Assembly (NCBI GenBank): GCA_937958875.1
Contig: CALGMJ010000215.1
Location: 1 to 38,980 of the forward strand
Direction: 5' to 3'
DNA: 38,980 nucleotides
From: an uncultured Verrucomicrobiales bacterium
GTDB lineage: Bacteria; Verrucomicrobiota; Verrucomicrobiia; Verrucomicrobiales; Akkermansiaceae
Shown here piece after piece: positions 8,345 to 15,192 of the stretch. The notes under the pieces are model-generated. The model was not told the origin of the DNA. It searched no databases and worked only from the letters and a program-made list of their open reading frames with translations. Made by a program: the position numbers and the translations under genes. Within the stretch, counting starts at the first letter, position 1, and the number at the start of each line of letters is the position of its first letter.

Positions 8345-8695
8345 ATGACTCCCTCACAAAATACCCGCCGTTCTTTTTTAGCAACTTTAGGTCTAACGAC
8401 AGGATATGCCGCTGCCGAAATGACATCCGCTTCATTACCTGGTGTTCAGTTAACAAGCCACACTTGCCCTGAGCGTGATGTTCTCTCAGTGGTTTCCAAG
8501 TACGGGGCTTGTCTGAAAACTACCCGCGAGGAAGGAAAGGTTGAGTATCTTATCCAGATGTCTGATGCAGAGAAATTTGTGAAAGTGTTCAACCCAATGA
8601 AGGCTCTGCCATTTGATGAAATTCAAGTGAGTGAAAATAACACGCTCGCTTTCACTCATCAGGGAGTCAGATTTACCCTGAATCACGCCAGCTAA
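8345..8695 (+). CDS. Small protein with twin-arginine signal, unknown function
   Basis: A 116-residue protein not recognised by family. It opens with a plausible Tat signal: NTRRSFLATLG followed by a short hydrophobic/Ala stretch (TTGYAAAEM), so it is probably exported folded. The mature part is about 85 residues, mixed alpha/beta, with two Cys (TCPERD and YGACLK). Start: the ATG at 8345 places the RR pair at residues 8-9, but there is no Shine-Dalgarno at the right distance; GGGGAG at 8318-8323 is too far. It is transcribed away from the GNAT gene and toward the collar operon, ending in a perfect hairpin. Its position inside the collar locus suggests a linked role, which is inference only. 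Confidence 0.6.
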   Translation: MTPSQNTRRSFLATLGLTTGYAAAEMTSASLPGVQLTSHTCPERDVLSVVSKYGACLKTTREEGKVEYLIQMSDAEKFVKVFNPMKALPFDEIQVSENNTLAFTHQGVRFTLNHAS

Positions 8696-8710
8696 GTTTG
8701 CTGGCGTGAT
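8682..8710. terminator. Perfect hairpin between convergent genes
   Basis: An 11-bp perfect stem (ATCACGCCAGC / GCTGGCGTGAT) with a seven-base loop that contains the stop codon of the Tat-signal gene. It lies 22 bases from the stop of the last collar gene on the other strand. There is no T-run on either side, so it is an atypical terminator or an mRNA-end stabiliser. Confidence 0.55.
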
Positions 8711-8732
8711 GTTCTAGAAGGCTGAGGTATTT

Positions 8733-9299
8733 TTAGCTTCTAGAAGGGAATATTCCAGTCAGGGCGATGATGAAATTCACCGCCTGAAAGGGGGCCATAT
8801 TATTAACAGGCGAAGAGTTTCCAGCGATATTGATATTGAGCGATAAGTTGAGCGCACCCGCTCGCACGGTTGTGTCTGCCGTGTCTGAATAGAGATTGGG
8901 CGTGCCGGCAAAGTCTGTGGAGTCTGCCGGGAAATTATTGATCGGGCTGGTGGAAGTGGCTGGGCCACCCCCTCTAGGCGCAATGGAGAGGTCTGCGCTG
9001 ACTGTATGTGAATGGGAAGGGAGATTTCTCAATGAAAGAGTGTTCGTTTCTGTTCCTGTTCTCGTACCTATACGACGAGAAGTGAGCCCAGGGCCATTTC
9101 CTTGATGGATGGGAGCGCGACCACGTAAGTCTGGTAACGCAAATGTAGTCCGTCCATCACCACCGTAAATGGTGCCGATAATGGAGAAGAGCGCGGAATT
9201 TTGTGCGATAGCGATGAGCTGGCCATCACAAAAGGCGTAACCTCGGGGGGCGAAGTTTCCACCAAACATGATAATTTGTCCTAAGAATGGGTTTGCCAT
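8733..9299 (-). CDS. Phage-tail-collar (MdpB-like) protein, third in operon
   Basis: A 188-residue protein of the phage tail collar domain family (PF07484-type; cellular relatives are called microcystin-dependent protein MdpB). Seen: PFLGQIIMFGGNFAPRGYAFCDGQ at the start region, IYGGDGRTTFALPDLRGRAPIH (about 45-66), then LRNLPSHSHTV and a variable Gly/Ser/Thr-rich middle, and a conserved end IIALTGIFPSRS. No signal peptide or membrane helix. It is the last of three paralogues on this strand, 31 bases after the second. The variable middle (about 110-150) is probably the exposed part, by analogy with tail fibres. No phage structural gene is nearby, so a cellular role is likely; what it binds is unknown. 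Confidence 0.9.
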   Translation of the reverse strand: MANPFLGQIIMFGGNFAPRGYAFCDGQLIAIAQNSALFSIIGTIYGGDGRTTFALPDLRGRAPIHQGNGPGLTSRRIGTRTGTETNTLSLRNLPSHSHTVSADLSIAPRGGGPATSTSPINNFPADSTDFAGTPNLYSDTADTTVRAGALNLSLNINIAGNSSPVNNMAPFQAVNFIIALTGIFPSRS

Positions 9300-9330
9300 T
9301 GTTCTGTGAGTTTGAAGTGAGTGAGGGGGG

Positions 9331-9897
9331 TTAGCTTCTTGAGGGGAAGAGGCCTTGGATGGCGATAATGAAAGTGATGGTCAGTGATGGCTGCATATTC
9401 GTGTAGGGGAGGCTTGTGCCCGTGGGAAAGGTTTGTGGGGCAATGCTTTCGCTGAATCCGGCCATAGTTCCTGTTGGGGTGCTAGTATAGAGATTCCCAT
9501 CTGGGGAGGGGCCCATGGAGTGATCGGAGGAAGGCGTTGATTCGTCTTCATTATCATTACCACAGGGAATGACGAGTGAGCTGTTTCCGGTACTCACCGT
9601 GTGGCTGTGAGCGGGTAGGTTTGCCAAAGTAAGAGTCGTGTCTTCATTACCAGAGCGCTGACCAAGAGCGAAATCTTGAGAGGTGCCAATGGCGCGTCCT
9701 GGGTGAATCGGGGCCCGTCCTCTTAGGTCTGGTAACCCAAAAGTGGTACGGCCATCTCCTCCATAGCTCGTCCCTAGGAGGCTAAAGAGGGCTTGATTCT
9801 GGTTAATGGGTAATATTTGGCCGTCACAAAGGGCCCAGCCGCGTGGGGCGAAGTTGCCGCCAAACATAATGATCTCGGCTAGAAATGGTTCAGACAT
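9331..9897 (-). CDS. Phage-tail-collar (MdpB-like) protein, second in operon
   Basis: A 188-residue collar-domain paralogue. It keeps EIIMFGGNFAPRGWALCDGQ, SYGGDGRTTFGLPDLRGRAP, LANLPAHSHTV and the end IIAIQGLFPSRS. Its middle differs from the other two: it is acidic (CGNDNEDESTP) and then Gly/Thr/Pro-rich. It lies 45 bases after the first paralogue and 31 bases before the third, on the same strand, consistent with one transcript. Similarity between the three is concentrated in the first 80 and last 40 residues, as expected after old duplication with divergence of a surface-exposed insert. Confidence 0.9.
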   Translation of the reverse strand: MSEPFLAEIIMFGGNFAPRGWALCDGQILPINQNQALFSLLGTSYGGDGRTTFGLPDLRGRAPIHPGRAIGTSQDFALGQRSGNEDTTLTLANLPAHSHTVSTGNSSLVIPCGNDNEDESTPSSDHSMGPSPDGNLYTSTPTGTMAGFSESIAPQTFPTGTSLPYTNMQPSLTITFIIAIQGLFPSRS

Positions 9898-9942
9898 GGT
9901 TGTTTTTTTGGGGTAGAAGTTTTCAGTGAATCGAGCTCGAAT

Positions 9943-10515
9943 CTAACTGCGAGAAGGGAAAGTTCCGAATAGGCAGATGATGAAATTGACCGCTAGCGAA
10001 GGTTGGCGATTCGGAATGGCTTGAGGGGCTGGGCTACCAGCGGATGATGTGTTAACATTGGATAGAGTTACTGGGGTTAGCCCGAAACTTCCCGAAATTT
10101 CTTCCGAGTAGAGATCCTCTTCGCCAGATGAGGCGGGATATCTTCCGATGGGGCTGGACTGAGTGCCTGCTGAGGTCGAAGCCTGTTGAGCTGGTGGAAT
10201 GTTTTGAGGTTGGGAAACGATGTGTGAGTGAGCCGCCATCGTGTTGGTGTTAAGGGTGACCGATTCACTGCCTGAGGATTGGCCAAGTGTTCTAGTAGTG
10301 AGCCCGGGGCCTCTACCAGGGTGAACCGGGAAGCGGCCCTGTAGATTTGGGAGGCCCATGGTGGTGCGGCCATCTCCGCCATAGGTAGTACCTAGAATGG
10401 AAAATAATGCGGTATTTTGTGCGATGGGGAGAAGCTGGCCATTACAGAAGGCCCAAGAGCGCGGAGCGAAGTTGCTGCCAAACATTACAATTTCTCCAAT
10501 AAAGGGATTCGACAT
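9943..10515 (-). CDS. Phage-tail-collar (MdpB-like) protein, first in operon
   Basis: A 190-residue collar-domain protein and the first gene of the triplet. Seen: EIVMFGSNFAPRSWAFCNGQ, TYGGDGRTTMGLPNLQGRFP (with Asn/Gln where the others have Asp/Arg), AHSHIVSQPQ and the end IICLFGTFPSRS. The middle is rich in Ser, Ala, Gln and Thr. The ATG at 10515 follows the 295-base divergent promoter region shared with the large secreted protein at 10811. The three genes probably form one operon that ends near 8733. Confidence 0.9.
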   Translation of the reverse strand: MSNPFIGEIVMFGSNFAPRSWAFCNGQLLPIAQNTALFSILGTTYGGDGRTTMGLPNLQGRFPVHPGRGPGLTTRTLGQSSGSESVTLNTNTMAAHSHIVSQPQNIPPAQQASTSAGTQSSPIGRYPASSGEEDLYSEEISGSFGLTPVTLSNVNTSSAGSPAPQAIPNRQPSLAVNFIICLFGTFPSRS

Positions 10516-10810
10516 AATAATTTAGATTAAGGGGATTTTAGAGCGATCTTATTAGAGCAATTGGTTAAGCAGATCCTGGGAATGGGTCGCCTACAAATAG
10601 GATTCTCTTCGTGAATACACCTTTTGGAATAGTGCGTTTCAAAAAAATACACGATATGAAATAAAATCGATTTTTTTAGAACTCGATCGAAATAACGGGG
10701 TAATCACTTAACTGAGGGGCAATTTCACGAGTTGTCGTTCTCTTCTTCGAATTGATTCTATATCTAAAATAATTACGCAATCTGTGTACGAATGATATCC
10801 TGATAATCTA
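10516..10810. other. Divergent intergenic region, AT-rich
   Basis: 295 bases between the collar operon (minus) and the large secreted protein (plus). It must hold both promoters. I see AT-rich tracts (for example around 10640-10675) but no convincing -35/-10 pair, riboswitch or operator, and no small ORF with coding character. Confidence 0.5.
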
Positions 10811-13570
10811 ATGAAATTTCCCCAATTCCAATTTCCCTCTCAATCTCTTAGGTCTTTCGCTTTTTTTAGCTGTTTCATTCATCCCTTGGCAGCAGATGTC
10901 ATTATCACGGAGGATTTCGAGACTGATGGCCAAGGAGTTCGCTATCTTGGTTCGAATTTCACCGATAATAGTGACGTTTTTGATCGGCATAATTTTGGCG
11001 CTTCGAATCCTTACGTATCGCATGCCGATGCAATTGAAACTGAGGATTCGGCTGTAAATCATACGGAATGGGCTTACGTAGCAGAGGATATTTCAGATAC
11101 AGCAAACCCTTTATTTCCAGATGTGTATGCATCGACCGCGAATGCAGAGGCTTTTCTGCGGCTTGCAGATGTTGATGTGAGCGGGTTTAGCAATCTGCGA
11201 GTGACGGTGAGTTTTGCTGTATCTCGAGCGACTGGCACCTTCTGGGAAGATGATGAGTTCATCGCAGTCGAGTCTGCCTTTGATGCTGATAGTGGGGGGA
11301 TTTCAGACCCGCTGACGACGGCATTCTCAACGTCTAGAACGAGCCAATATACACGAATTGGAGCTTTTTTAGGAGCTGATTTTTCATTTTCAGGCTTACA
11401 GCAGGATGTGAATTTGGATGGCGTAGTGGATGGGCCTGCCCTCAATAGCAAGTTGACCCGCTACACGTTCCCGGTGATAGGCAGTGGTTCTTCTTTATCA
11501 GTACAGATTCGCCTGAGTCCTACAGATGGCTCCGAAGAAATCGTCTTTGATGAGATTATCATCGAAGGTGACCCAGTCATGACAAATCCGCCTGCTCTGG
11601 CAGGGATCGAGAGTTCTGCGATTGAGTTTACCGAAGGTGACTCGGCCACTCAAGTGACGGGTAGTATCACAGTGGCAGATAGTGATAGTCTCACTCTTTC
11701 GGCAGCACAGGTTTCGATTTCCTCGGGCTTTAGTTCAGGTGAGGATGTCTTGACTGTAACGCCAGCAGTTGGCGGGATTACGGCGAGTTATGCTCCTGCT
11801 ACCGGGGTTCTATCTCTGAGCGGAAATGCTTCGCTTGCGGATTATCAGACAACGTTGCGCTCAGTGACGTATCAAAATACAAATACAACGAATCCGTCGA
11901 CAGAACCGAGAGAGATTAGTTTTTTGGTGACTGATGAAGCTGCCATCCAGAGCAATATCGTAGAACGCGATGTCAATCTGACGGCAACGATCGGTTCCGG
12001 CACGATTCCCTTTACGGAGACCTTCGAGACAGATGGGGAAGGAGTTCGCTACCTATCCAATACGCATGATAATGGTGGGGACGCTCATTTTGAGAGACAT
12101 GATTTCGCAAATTCAGCGTCTCAGCATCCAGGCCATTTTGAAGCGGTCAGTGGGGTGGAAGGCGCTTTTGCGTGGGCTTCAGAATTCTCTGACGCGAATC
12201 CGAACCTAGGAAATCCTCTCGGGACTGGGGCGGGAACCCCCAATGTGATTCGATTTTATGATTTGGATGCGACTGATCTCGCAGATCTGCAAGTAGCAAT
12301 CAGCCTTGGTTCATCGATTCGCACAATGCCAGCGACGGTCTGGGAAACTACGAATCAGATCGAGATTCAGGCGGCATGGGATACTGATCGTGGAAGTGCG
12401 GTTGCTCCAGCGAATCCGACTTTACTTTCAGGTTCTTATACCACGGTCGGGCGTTTTATTGGCACTGGAGTTGCGGGCCAAAACCCGGTCGCAGATGCCG
12501 ATCTTGACGGCGTTGCCGATATGGGCGGGGCTGAGCTGAGTGAGGCGATGGGAGATTTTACCTTCGATATTTCGGGTGTGTCTGGACTAGCAGAGACTGG
12601 CTCGGTTCTGTCCGTTCAGATTAAACTGACCCATGGTGGGGGAGAGGAGATTGTCTTCGATAATATCAGAGTCACTGGAATAGTTCCGGACACGGAGGCT
12701 CCAACCGCAGCGCTGAGTAATCCGTCAGGCGGAGCTTTTCTCACGAGTGCTGCTGCAAATGCGCTCGGATTTATCGATGTGACTTTTTCAGACACTGGCG
12801 GCAGTGATTTAGATTTAAATTCGATCATTGATGCGGCGAGCGAGATCTCCCTCTCTGGTACTGGGGTAGGCACTGCGAGTGTTTCTGGGCCTGGAGTTCT
12901 CCAGAGTGGAACAACTTACCGCTATCCCATCACCGGCACATTTTCGCCGGGAACGGTAAACGTGGATTACATCGCAGGTTCCTTCGCGGACAATGACGCC
13001 AATTCTAATATTGCATCTTCAGAGAGCTTCACGGTTACGAATTTGAGTCCGACTGCTGGGCCAGATACGATCACGAGAAACCCTGGCGGCAGCGTTAAGG
13101 TGTCTCTTGCTTTTCTCCTGGGTAACGATAGTGACCCAGAAGGAACGAACCTAACGATCTCCTCTGTATCGGCAACAGGAGGAAATGGCGCCACCGTTGT
13201 GATTGTGGGCGATTTCGTCTTCTACGCGCCGAATGGACATACCGGAGATGATACCTTCGAATATACCCTCGTAGATGAAGATAGTGGCACTGCGACCGGA
13301 GTCGTCTCCGTAGATGCAGTTCAGAGTTCGGGAGTTTCTTCTAACTTAGTTGATGTGGAGACTGGAGTGCCTTTAAGCGGAGGAGGAACGGGAGATATCG
13401 CGCGTTTCGTGGGAATTCCTGGACGGAGTTACACGGTGCAGACTTCTGAGACCATGGCTCTAGGTTCTTGGAGTTCTGGGGATGTGATTGAGGCCGATGC
13501 TCAAGGATGGATTACTTTTGAGATCGCTTCACCTCCAGCGACGCTCTTTTTCCGAGCACTCATTGAGTGA
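10811..13570 (+). CDS. Large secreted beta-rich repeat protein (cadherin/Ig-like)
   Basis: A 919-residue predicted exported protein, signal peptide roughly residues 1-29 (SFAFFSCFIHPLAAD). Two copies of a module of about 230 residues begin DFETDGQGVRYLGSNF (about 36) and TFETDGEGVRYLSNTH (about 403); each has an RHxF motif, a Trp in ATxWExxxxI and an EEIVFDxIxxxG end. Between them is a beta domain with EGDSATQVTGSITVAD. After residue 627 comes an Ig-like segment (DTEAPTAALSNP) and then a cadherin-like segment (about 744-835; GNDSDPEG, GDDTFEYTLVDEDSGTATG). The tail (YTVQTSETMALGSW to FFRAL) resembles the ends of other secreted proteins here. No catalytic motif is seen. It is read divergently from the collar operon and could be a surface adhesin or scaffold; that link is positional. 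Confidence 0.8.
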   Translation: MKFPQFQFPSQSLRSFAFFSCFIHPLAADVIITEDFETDGQGVRYLGSNFTDNSDVFDRHNFGASNPYVSHADAIETEDSAVNHTEWAYVAEDISDTANPLFPDVYASTANAEAFLRLADVDVSGFSNLRVTVSFAVSRATGTFWEDDEFIAVESAFDADSGGISDPLTTAFSTSRTSQYTRIGAFLGADFSFSGLQQDVNLDGVVDGPALNSKLTRYTFPVIGSGSSLSVQIRLSPTDGSEEIVFDEIIIEGDPVMTNPPALAGIESSAIEFTEGDSATQVTGSITVADSDSLTLSAAQVSISSGFSSGEDVLTVTPAVGGITASYAPATGVLSLSGNASLADYQTTLRSVTYQNTNTTNPSTEPREISFLVTDEAAIQSNIVERDVNLTATIGSGTIPFTETFETDGEGVRYLSNTHDNGGDAHFERHDFANSASQHPGHFEAVSGVEGAFAWASEFSDANPNLGNPLGTGAGTPNVIRFYDLDATDLADLQVAISLGSSIRTMPATVWETTNQIEIQAAWDTDRGSAVAPANPTLLSGSYTTVGRFIGTGVAGQNPVADADLDGVADMGGAELSEAMGDFTFDISGVSGLAETGSVLSVQIKLTHGGGEEIVFDNIRVTGIVPDTEAPTAALSNPSGGAFLTSAAANALGFIDVTFSDTGGSDLDLNSIIDAASEISLSGTGVGTASVSGPGVLQSGTTYRYPITGTFSPGTVNVDYIAGSFADNDANSNIASSESFTVTNLSPTAGPDTITRNPGGSVKVSLAFLLGNDSDPEGTNLTISSVSATGGNGATVVIVGDFVFYAPNGHTGDDTFEYTLVDEDSGTATGVVSVDAVQSSGVSSNLVDVETGVPLSGGGTGDIARFVGIPGRSYTVQTSETMALGSWSSGDVIEADAQGWITFEIASPPATLFFRALIE

Positions 13571-13606
13571 TCATTTGTTCTCCCTTGTATAATTTTATTA
13601 TAATAA

Positions 13607-14175
13607 AAATCCCCCCCTAGTTTAGCGATTCCTGATGGGGATCCCAGCGGTTTGGTGGATGTCCAAAATATCACCTCAACCATTTTGCAACCCACTTCCA
13701 TCAGAGTGGGCTGGGGATTACTGGTGAATTCACCGGTGATCTTTATGTGTCTCTTCAGCATGATTCTGGCTTTAGCGTGCTGTTGAATCGGGTGGGGCGG
13801 ACTTCGTCAAATGCTCTTGGCTATGCTGATACTGGGATCGATGTAACTTTTGATGATGTCGCTTCAGAGAACATTCACCTTTATCAAGAGGTGCCAGCGA
13901 CTGGCACTCCATTGGTCGGCATCTGGCAGCCTGATGGAAGAAATGTAGACCCCTCAGTGGTCACAGATGCCTCGTCAGTGACTGCTGGGCTTTCCTCACT
14001 CTTAGGAAGTCCTTCCTCTGGGGACTGGACGCTTTTTGTGAGTGATGTGGTCTCGGGATCGACTCATACGCTCGATACTTGGAGTCTTTCGATCACGGGT
14101 GATACCGTGCCGGAGCCTTCCAGCGTGATGTTGAGTTTATTGGCGTTGGGTGTGTTTTTGGGTCGCCGCCGTTGA
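13607..14175 (+). pseudogene. Truncated, frameshifted P-domain PEP-CTERM protein
   Basis: Two frames encode consecutive parts of one protein. From about 13625 one frame reads AIPDGDPSGLVDVQNITS and continues to IRVG near 13710. The next frame continues from about 13711 with LGITGEFTGDLYVSLQHD and runs to the stop at 14175. Joined, they form a proprotein-convertase-type P-domain (LLNRVG, SGDWTLFVSD, LDTWSLSITG) followed by a PEP-CTERM tail (VPEPSS, hydrophobic stretch, GRRR). One missing base around 13708-13711 explains the break. The 5' end is also absent: in-frame stop TAA at 13604-13606, no Met and no signal peptide. A run of seven C (13611-13617) lies at the start. A GTG at 13747 could start only a partial domain. 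An assembly error could explain the shift but not the missing N-terminus. Confidence 0.75.
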
Positions 14176-14187
14176 TTTCAGATAAGA

Positions 14188-15066
14188 TCAGACGAATTCA
14201 TCGAGAACTCCGAGCGTAAATTTAAACCGTTTTCCCTGAGAATTTACTCCGATGACAGGATACTTCCGGTTTCGAGGTTTAAAGGCGATTAAGCGGTAAA
14301 TTTTTCCACCAGCGCCTCGGAATTCTCGTTGATAATCCTCCGCGCTGAGGCCGAAAATTGGAGCGAGAAGAGCGAATTCCTTTTCAAGAGGGTCGACGCC
14401 GTCTTCAGGTTTGATGGAGAATCCTAGCGAGAGATTGTATTCCAGCGTGTTATAGCTTCCTTTTAGTGCCTGAGCGTTGACACCATACTTGTCTGATACG
14501 GCTTGAACTGCAGTCATGATTTCATCCCGAAATTGATCTAGAATAAAGGGGTCAAATTGTTCAATCGCCCCTTCCGGGTAGATTTTTGGGTTGAGCCGAA
14601 CTTCCAGTTTTCCGAGCGTTTCCGTCTTTCGCCCGCGGATCCATACTTCTGAAAAATCCCGTTTAGGACGGCGTTGGTAGCTCGAAAAAATCTCCCCAGT
14701 TTCTCGATGACAAACGACCCAGGGCGCATCGGGGGAAATCACCTCTTCATCATCGTAGCAGCGTTCAGGACGCGCTCCGATCCGTCGGCAGATCGCTTTC
14801 CAGCGTTCATCGTGTCCGCAATTTTCTCCAAATTCTTCCCAGGCGAGGGCGTGAGCAATCTCGTGAAGGATGGTGTCACGGACTTCGCTCTCAGGATTTA
14901 GAATCGTCAGTGGTTGGCTGATGGAAATTTCCTTGTGTTTACTGCCATAGCGACAAACCCCGAAGCGCCGCTTCGCATTATCAAATTTTCCGATCCAGCC
15001 GCGTTCGATGAGCTGATGTTGCTGCATTTCCGTCTTCAGGAGGGTATTTGCTTCGGCTAAGTCCAT
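14188..15066 (-). CDS. SprT-like zinc metallopeptidase with extra C-terminal domain
   Basis: A 292-residue protein. The N-terminal half is SprT-like: HEIAHALAW (HExxH, His68 and His72) followed by GHDERWK (third zinc ligand His85), then CRRIGARPERCYDDEE. A segment with VCHRETGEIFSSYQRRP corresponds to the usual zinc-ribbon position but keeps few cysteines. Residues about 175-292 form a second region with YNTLEYNLSLGFSIKPEDG and a basic end (RLIAFKPRNRKYPVIGV, GKRFKFTLGVLDEF) like short beta domains that follow SprT or occur alone in phage proteins. It is cytosolic. SprT-like proteins cleave proteins or DNA-protein crosslinks (SPRTN in eukaryotes); the bacterial role is poorly known. It converges with the PEP-CTERM pseudogene and is divergent from trpE. 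Confidence 0.8.
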   Translation of the reverse strand: MDLAEANTLLKTEMQQHQLIERGWIGKFDNAKRRFGVCRYGSKHKEISISQPLTILNPESEVRDTILHEIAHALAWEEFGENCGHDERWKAICRRIGARPERCYDDEEVISPDAPWVVCHRETGEIFSSYQRRPKRDFSEVWIRGRKTETLGKLEVRLNPKIYPEGAIEQFDPFILDQFRDEIMTAVQAVSDKYGVNAQALKGSYNTLEYNLSLGFSIKPEDGVDPLEKEFALLAPIFGLSAEDYQREFRGAGGKIYRLIAFKPRNRKYPVIGVNSQGKRFKFTLGVLDEFV

Positions 15067-15192
15067 GGACGGTTCTTAGTTTGAAAATATTGGGTCGGCT
15101 GCGCAATGCTGAATCGGTGGTGTGGGAATAGTTTTCCGCGAATTTAGCTCCGCACTTGCCACTGGCCCTGCGTGAGACACACTACGCGCTGC

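Noticed and set aside
8329-8440. Short frame from ATG 8329 with a better-placed GGGGAG than the Tat-signal gene
   Set aside because: It encodes a peptide without recognisable features (Arg/Asn/Phe-rich) and overlaps the Tat-signal reading frame, which has a clear signal peptide.
8733-10515. Prophage or tailocin module suggested by tail-collar genes
   Set aside because: No tube, sheath, baseplate, tape-measure, portal, terminase, lysis or integrase gene lies on either side; the flanks are GNAT, sulfotransferase and a secreted repeat protein.
10640-10680. AT-rich ATCGAT-centred stem before T7 as a terminator
   Set aside because: The stem is very short and AT-only, and it lies upstream of both divergent genes, where no transcript needs to end.
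15106-15147. Possible trp leader peptide upstream of trpE (MLNRWCGNSFPRI)
   Set aside because: Only one Trp codon, no Shine-Dalgarno, and no pair of alternative hairpins with a T-run before trpE.
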